A DNA stretch of 64,000 nt from Anthoceros angustus (lineage: Eukaryota; Streptophyta; Anthocerotopsida; Anthocerotales; Anthocerotaceae): the NCBI GenBank assembly GCA_010909165.1, contig VJWM01000106.1:248001-312000 (forward strand), read 5' to 3'. Numbering within the stretch: position 1 is the stretch's first letter; each line of letters opens with the position of its first letter. A program made the position numbers and the translations under genes. This document shows, piece by piece, positions 57,672-64,000 of the stretch. The notes under the pieces are model-generated. The model worked only from the letters and a program-made list of their open reading frames with translations, was not told where the DNA came from and ran no database searches.

Positions 57672-58690
57672 CTAGGACACGACAATTTTGTACCATGTGT
57701 GCCTAAGCTCCTTGCACCAAGGGCATCCACTCCCTCGAGGCAACGCATCTAAGCGCAGCCAAGCCTTCAAACGTGACACAAAGTCGACGTGATCTGCTGG
57801 AGACATGCCTTCCTGCTGCATCTTTGCATTAAGAGAGAGGGCTTCCTGGCTGCGCCCATATATGCTGCGCATATCCTGTAGTCATGGCCATCCAGGTTGA
57901 CCACCATATGCCTTGTTACAGGTAACAAGTCGAATACTCTGCAGGCATTCTCTATGCCAGGATCCCACATTTTGGATACATGTACACTAAGCTGGTGCGG
58001 ATTCCAATCCCATTTCCTGTATCTGCTGCTCACCCTCTGATCACATAATTCTTGAGAATACTGGCACATGCTTTCAGAGGCACATAAAAGTGACACGGTC
58101 TCCTGTAATGCTTTCCTGCTGCATATTCGGACACAGTGCTAGGGCTCCTTTACCAAGCCCATGCTGCACATATGTATTCTGCGCAGATCATGGCATTCCA
58201 TGCCACAAAGTTCTTTGCAGGCAACCGGCCAAACAATCTGCGGCATCCTTAAGGCTGCCAGATTTGGCATACAATGTCCACCAGTGAGCTGAGCTGCTTA
58301 CGGTCAAATCAGTTTCCAATACTCGTCCCCAAATTTGGAAACATGCAGGTCCTTGCCCTCACGCAGAGCCCCAGTCCTGGCACAAGCCTTCAGCAAGGAC
58401 AGAAACGTGACACTGTTAGCTTCAGTATTAAATCCCCTCCTGATCCATACAAGCGTGAAGAGAAAGGGCTTCTTGACCCAGGCCATGCTTAGCATACCCA
58501 ACCATCATTGTAGTCCAAGACACCATATCTTTTGTCAAAAATCCTGTGAGCATCCTCCAAACTCGCACATTTCGCATACATGTCCATGAAACAATTGTCG
58601 ACCAAGATGTTCGGCTGAACTGCACTTTCCACAACATCAGCAAGGACCAGCTTGCCCGCTGCCAAGTCTGCCACAGCAGCACAGGCTGTG
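57672..58690 (-). pseudogene. Pentatricopeptide repeat (PPR, PLS-type) pseudogene
   Basis: The minus strand, read across three frames, gives DNCFMDMYAKCASLEDAHRI, MVSWTTMMVGYAKHGLGQEA, then NSVTFLSLLKACARTGALRE, LYAKSGSLKDA and further HGLGKGALAL pieces: four or five PPR motifs of the P-L-S subfamily, which in plants edit or process organelle RNA. Frames change at about 58500, 58300, 58140 and 57860, so no product is possible. No DYW tail was found. The rest of the gene upstream (to about 59090) is not recognisable. Confidence 0.85.
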
Positions 58691-59089
58691 GCAGCTAACG
58701 GCCCGAGTAATTATTCTGCCAATATGACCGCCACTCGGGACGAGCCAACCTTGAGCACAGTGCAATAGTGTGACATCTCTTCTCTGGGCAAGGGGGGCAT
58801 CGAGGGTACATAGTTGCTTGTATGTGCTTTTGGAACTACTTCAGCATCATGTGCTTTTGCAACGGGTGCATGCCCGCCGCAACCTGGCCAACAACCGTTT
58901 GCAAAAGCTCCAGGCATCCACACTGAGAGAAAGCACATCCTATTGACAATTCGGAAGGCATGGGGAAGCAAAGCGTGCTGCAGGATTCTGCCCTTCCAAT
59001 CAGTCCTCATCGAGTGACGTAAGGCACCGAGCTTGCAAGGGTAAGTTCTCTCTAGCCGCGCGGGGATATCATACAAATTCAAATCCAAT

Positions 59090-60313
59090 TCTCAGTGGTC
59101 TCAGAGTTTCGTCAAAAGGCGCTTGACATGTTCCTTCTAACTCATTCATTCTAACTCATTGATGTACGTGTTCCGGCTGCGGCTTTTCTCTTCCGATCCA
59201 ACTGTGTCAGACGTTTTCCAACGCCGAACATTCCAATACAATTTCCTGTCTCGGCGCTCTTGATAGCGTGGGAACCTTTGTGTAATGGAGGCCCCAGTTC
59301 AAACTGTTCATCCCTTGGGCTCAGCTGGCGACAAAGCTTGCAGTGGCTAGGCTGTGTGAATTCCTATGGTACATGTCCTGTAAATGGAGATGGTTGCTTG
59401 CCATCGGTCTGTAATGCATGCCTTCCGGAAAACTGAAGGAGAAATGCGGCTGAGACCGTGACCAAGCTTCGTCATAGGGCCAGCTCACTGAACTATTACT
59501 GTCGAGGCAAACTTTAGGGGAGTTCTGGTACAGACAAACTGTTGCATGTCAAAATGTCTGTTTCATATTTCGGGTCGCGGCGTCCATGCTTTCATGGTGA
59601 AAATGGATACCATGCGGACACGGTCCAGTGCAAATACGTCCTACGAATGTATGCTTTTCAATGGCTGGTTGCAAGACGGCATGGATTTGTTCACCTTGAT
59701 CCCCGAACCAGATGCCGAAAGGCGGTCTTCCGTCATTTCTGCGCACGTTAAACAGTGGACAAGACAAGCACGCTGTGGAACTCTTATCAACAGATGCGAC
59801 GCTCATGTGAGAAACCAGATAGGATGGTCATTTGTTGGTGGCAGCCCTTCAAGCTTGTGGAAGGGGATCAGACTTGAAGTAGGTGCATGCTGAAGTGCTA
59901 GCTGCTGGTTGAGCATGATTTGTTCGTCTCCAGTTGCGTGGTGGGCATGGATGCAAAATGTGACAGCTTAATTGCAAGGTCGAATAAGGGAAGTCCATAG
60001 GTATTTACTTTCCCATATTTATATGGCGATGCAGCGAGCGAGTAGAGTCAAAGTAGGTATTTAGAAGATTCTACTGAGTAATTTGGTTGTTTTGCCCCAG
60101 AGTGATCGGAATAGCCATGCAAAGATGTTAGTAGGCGCTGTTCAAATCATCATTGCTGCAGACAAGCTCACGCCCGGATGTTTTTATGTCGGAGACCCAT
60201 CAGCGGAATGTCCGAGAAGGGTCATATTTCATGTTTTCTGCCGTTAAATTGGGACGCTTCGACGGGTTGTCCTGACTAGCGAAGGCGTTGGATAGCAGCT
60301 TGATCGTGAAGAT
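59090..60313. other. Intergenic, upstream of the thioesterase gene
   Basis: Mixed composition. Short frames (59542-59893, both strands) overlap each other and show no domain. It probably includes the promoter and 5' leader of the thioesterase gene. Confidence 0.4.
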
Positions 60314-63300
60314 ATGGGGGTTCCTGAGACGGAGCTGGAGGAAGGTGCTGCTCTCAGTGCATTTTGTCACGTGACGGGGTATCGGAATTTTGTTCACTGG
60401 TTGATCGTGTTGCGGGCCTTCCTTGCAGTGACGGAGTTGCTGGGATCAATACCTCTGCTGCAGCATCTTCCAGCCAGCACTGTGCAGAAGATTGCACAAG
60501 TGATAGAGCCTGTGCACTTCGGTACGAGGTGGCTTAACTGGTGCATCTTGCTCAGCGGAGCTTAGATCGGTAGGATGTGTTGGCTCTCAATTGGTGGCTT
60601 GTCAGGTCCTGGTGATGTCATTGTTCGGGCAGGGGATGTTGGTCAAGGGGTTTACATCATATGGAAGGGCACGGTACGGGAATGACTTGCAGTTTGTCAG
60701 TTCCTGAGGTGCATGCTCTGGCCACGTTGGTCATGATGCCAGCTTGTTTTACGCAGGCCCAAGCTTCGCCGGCAAATGTGGTTGACGGACTTGGCTGTGT
60801 CAGCCCTCCGTTGAAGCGTGGAGACTATTTTGGAGGTATCTGAAGTTCTTCGCTTCAAGGTCGATGCAGTTATGCTTTGAGTATTGGTGCCGATTGTAAG
60901 GAGTGACTTCCCGTGGTTTTGATGGCCCTTTTGAACAGCTTCTGCAGGACCTGTCGTTACACCTCACAAAGTTGATGTGGAAGCTATCACTGAGGTAGGC
61001 GGGGTTTCTGTCTACCTAGGTAGTTGCCTTCGAATGCATGCCATGACTGAGGTATTGGCCTTCTACGTGATGTTGCCCCAGGTGACTTGCTTGGTGGTGC
61101 CACATAAGTATGGGGAGTTGCTCTGCTCGCATTCAATTTGGAAAGCACGTGAAGGAGAAAATGAAGGACCATCTGCGATTGAGGAGATTCTGCAACTGGA
61201 GAGTATTGAGGTGAATACTAAGTGAGTTCCTAGCTTGCAACAAGATTCACTGCAATCAGACATCTAACACCAGGGAATCTGTTCAGACAGACTATTTCCG
61301 TGCAGTGACCTCCAGAATGCAAGGAAACTTTGGGCAAGTCTTCGGTGGACAATTGATCGGGCAGGTATTTTTCACACAGTGAATTTCGGTGCTTCTTGAA
61401 AGGGTTGCTGGTGTACGAGCTCATGTTTTTAGTGTGTTGTTTTGATTCACTTGGCTAGAATGGCGGGAACAGCCAGCTAACTGCTTTTGTAAAACCTCTG
61501 GATCCCTTTCAGGCACTCGCAGCAGCAACTAAGTCCGTGGATCCTGCACTGTTTGTGCACAGTCTTCACTCCTACTTCTTGCGCAGAGGAGACAGAAGCT
61601 GTAAGTTGAACGAAACTGCTGTGGGCTTTTTGGTTGGTTGCTGAATGTTTTGCTTGCACATTACTGGGAGGCTGAGCACATCCTACTCACTCTGCAAGTC
61701 GAGTAGGGGGTACTTAACCTATGTGATGTGTTGCTACATCACCAAAGGGGGTACTTAACCTATATGATGTGTTGAAACAGTACCAATACTTTACAGAGTG
61801 GTGAGGACACGTGATGGCCAAACATATGCAACACGTCAAGTATCTGCAATACAGAAGGGCACGGTGATCTTCAATATGCAAGCATCCTTCCAGGTGGGAT
61901 GTGCATATAAATACGATGACGTGCCCCATGTTTGTGCAAATTCCTGCTGTCGCTGAGATGGTGAATTGTAGAGCAGTTTCAGACTTTCTGAGCTGATTAA
62001 TATTTGGGAGGTTTTGAACGCTTGCTCTGTGCAACTGAGATGCATGTAGTGAATAATTTGCTAACTCAGTGAGAATGGGGGCAGAGGCCTGAGGAGGGAG
62101 TTGCGTACCAGATACCAATGCCAGAAGCTCCAGATCCGGAACAGGTTCTTACTATTTCTTCAATTTCCTGAACTACGTCTGCTATGCTGTTGAATCCTCC
62201 GCCTGTCTTCGACCTGCTAGTTTGATGCTAATACCAGTGTGGCTTCTCACAGCTCTTATCCATTGAGGCGCTGAAAGCGAGCTACAAAACAGATCCCAGA
62301 CTCCCTAAGTAATCGCCTTTCACTTTTTTGGCTCCCAAACAAATGGCAGTTCTTCCTTGAAATTATGTTCCTCTTATGTTTGACACTCAGTGCTTATCTG
62401 TGTCCATGAACAGCTGTTGACATCCTGTGTTACTTGGCAGCCATCTGAGGCGAAATATTGGCAAAGATCTGCTTGGTCCTATTGACCTTCGACTGATAGA
62501 TCCGATGGATTTTATTCATCCTAGGCCAAAGACCTCCAGGTATAGAACTTGCAGGGACCTTGAAATAATTGCATTATCTTGTCTTCTCGTGGTAACACGG
62601 GTAGAATTCCCTGCAGAAACTCGATGTGGTTGAGATCAAGAAGCAACCTCTCCAATGACCCAGCACTTCATACGTATTTTTCATGCTACAGCACTCTTGC
62701 CAGCAACCAAATTCGCATCCACTTATTACCGCTTCACATGTCAGACGTGAGTCTGAACGGATGTAAGGCGGCTGACTGTTATGTTTAATGCAGATGTGTT
62801 CTGGCCTATGCCTCAGACCTGGAACTGCTAGATACTGTCCTCCGTCCTCATGGTCTTCGTATTGCCACAGATGCCTTCATATTGAGTCTTGATCATTCGT
62901 ATGTGATTTCACTTTCTTCATCTGTTTTCAAAGCTTTTCCAAGATGGGTCTTTTTGTCCTCCTCCTAGCTTGTCACGAGGTGTGGTTGCCTGTCTTCTAG
63001 CATGTGGTTTCACAAGCCGTTTCGAGCAGATGAGTGGTTGCTGATGGTGGTAAGTTGCATTTTTATATACCCCTGTGAGTTCTGTAGAACGGCTGAGCTT
63101 ACTGAATTTGCTGCCTGCTGCTTCAAAGGCGGAACCCATTGTGACTGCTGGGGGCAGAGGCTTCGCACAAGGCCACATTTACAATCGAAGCGGAGAGGTA
63201 TGCACCACATATTCTGCAGGGCTGTGAGGGGATCACCTGTCTGTTGATGATAAGTAATTGTTTGTTGTGGTGCCCACAGCTGGTAGTGTCAGTTGCTCAG

Positions 63301-63342
63301 GAAGGTGTGCTCCGAATAGCGAAGCAAAAGGCCAAACTGTGA
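60314..63342 (+). CDS. Acyl-CoA thioesterase II (TesB-type hotdog) with N-terminal cyclic-nucleotide-binding-like domain
   Basis: Seventeen exons: 60314-60344, 60429-60521, 60606-60673, 60757-60835, 60948-60994, 61082-61210, 61287-61364, 61513-61600, 61781-61893, 62073-62144, 62253-62308, 62441-62539, 62617-62673, 62794-62898, 63001-63049, 63129-63197, 63280-63342. The sum of 1296 nt gives 431 aa, the size of Arabidopsis ACH-type enzymes. Exons 2-6 form the cNMP-binding-like fold (LGSIPLLQHLPAS, GPGDVIVRAGDVGQGVYII, KRGDYFG). Exons 7-17 form the double hotdog: FGQVFGGQLIGQALAAATKS, VHSLHSYFLRRGD, RDGQTYATRQVSAIQKG, CVLAYASDLELLD, SLDHSMWFHKPFRADEWLL, GRGFAQGHIYNRSGELVVSV. It should hydrolyse acyl-CoA to fatty acid and CoA, probably in peroxisomes; the C-terminus AKL is a good PTS1-like tripeptide. 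The 5' splice site of exon 1 and the acceptor of exon 10 (GA rather than AG) are uncertain. Confidence 0.92.
61706..61776 (+). repeat. 41-bp direct duplication inside thioesterase intron 8
   Basis: The phrase GGGGGTACTTAACCTAT.TGATGTGTTG occurs at 61706 and 61747 with one mismatch, spaced 41 bp, just ahead of the exon 9 acceptor at 61779-61780. Confidence 0.85.
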
Positions 63343-64000
63343 AATACTGTTTGCAAGATGATGTTAGCAACAGGACATAACTCTGCAGGGCGGTGAGGCA
63401 ATGTCTCTGTATGCCTGTGGCGGCGACTCTCCTCAGGAAGTTAGTGCTGTAAATAATGAAGCGAAAGGCGAAATCGCCAAATTATACTGTCAAAATCAAA
63501 TCAGATTTTTTGTTGAGGAACTACAACCTCCCACTGCCGGTTGTTCAATAGGTGTCATAGAATGAATTATCTTCACCTCAGGCAATTGAAGCAGATTTGA
63601 AGCAAGGAGTGAAATTGATGGTTTCCCCCGGCACCATCCAGTCTTCCATCATGAAGCACTCTGGCTTGTCACAGACAAGCGCCCACGCTGTTGCCCAGCC
63701 CTCCGGGATCTTCCACAGCAATGAGGGCCCTCACGCTCGGTAAAAGCAGGTAAAGCGCACATTATCACGCTCTCTCCCCATTCCATTGTGCAGGAGCGCC
63801 CGATCAATGCCAAATCTCCCTTCCTACATTGAAGCACAACATTTTCAGCCGTGGGCAGAGGCTGATTAAGATCCAGACGGGCATGCTACGATGGAGACCT
63901 GCGCCAGTGTAAGTTGCGGCAGGGTTGCCTACAGTTCCATCCTATTGAAGCCCTTTGATTTGAAAATAAAGCAAGGCCTCAGAACCCTCTTCGCTACCCT
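63343..64000. other. Downstream of the thioesterase gene
   Basis: 3' flank with no supported gene. Frames near 63577-63740 (GVKLMVSPGTIQSSIMKHSG, plus strand) are short and unrecognised. AAAATAAAG at 63962 resembles a polyadenylation signal but lies 600 bp past the stop codon. Confidence 0.35.

Noticed and set aside
57660-59090. Treating the PPR region as an intact multi-exon gene
   Set aside because: Frame changes fall within repeat motifs and have no splice sites; PPR genes of this type are normally intronless.
59542-59893. Overlapping plus-strand frames of 69 and 115 codons
   Set aside because: No signal peptide, domain or repeat; overlapping frames on both strands argue for chance.
1-64000. 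CRISPR arrays, bacterial operons, rRNA genes
   Set aside because: None seen; repeats present are microsatellites, tandem duplications and transposon ends, and genes have plant introns.

Overview
The window is a piece of land-plant nuclear genome. The plant-specific families (LOB-domain class II, OVATE, PPR, ginkbilobin/DUF26, plant-type acyl-CoA thioesterase with a cyclic-nucleotide-binding-like domain), the uniformly short GT-AG introns (mostly 75-150 bp) and the Copia retrotransposon with an initiator-tRNA-Met primer site all say so. Short introns with a small DUF26 secreted protein fit a seed-free lineage, perhaps a lycophyte, but the sequence alone does not prove this.

Layout. 1-3632 (+): 3' part of a filamin/Ig-like and cadherin-like repeat membrane protein (GEX2-like). 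3723-5806 (-): ThrE-type (DUF1212) membrane protein, 7 exons, 497 aa. 5.9-7.1 kb: a possible unrecognised minus-strand gene. 8204-10000 (-): intronless OVATE family protein. 11187-13001 (+): MBD4-like HhH-GPD DNA glycosylase. 15379-17055 (-): class II LBD transcription factor, flanked on both sides by GC-rich simple repeats. 18.8-21.2 kb: no gene. 21.26-36.33 kb: transposon territory. A coiled-coil (plant-mobile-type) gene on the minus strand is interrupted by a Copia element (24360-35562, TSD CTTTC) that itself holds a 5.6 kb GC-rich insertion; part of the arrangement is tandemly duplicated. 36.3-41.3 kb: AT-rich repeats. 41702-43481 (-): mitochondrial ribosomal protein uS5, 8 exons, 325 aa, head-to-head with 43744-45143 (+): cytochrome c oxidase subunit 6b, 136 aa; the two nuclear genes for mitochondrial proteins share a 262 bp promoter. 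45.1-52.7 kb: A1-type aspartic protease (one full-length copy, three fragments) and two extra copies of the last COX6b exons, stitched into a mosaic. 53.9-57.4 kb: a diverged tandem duplication carrying an intact ginkbilobin-like gene and its dead copy. 57.7-58.7 kb (-): PPR pseudogene. 60314-63342 (+): acyl-CoA thioesterase, 17 exons, 431 aa.

The most unusual pattern is structural. Three separate duplications (21.3-24.8, 29.8-32.7, 44.8-53.4 kb) have junctions at short shared words, typically about 9 bp, and the extra copies differ from the reference copies mainly by small deletions of short repeat units. Either a microhomology-driven template-switching process has acted repeatedly here, or the assembly has joined error-rich reads at short matches; this must be settled before the duplicated genes are taken as real.
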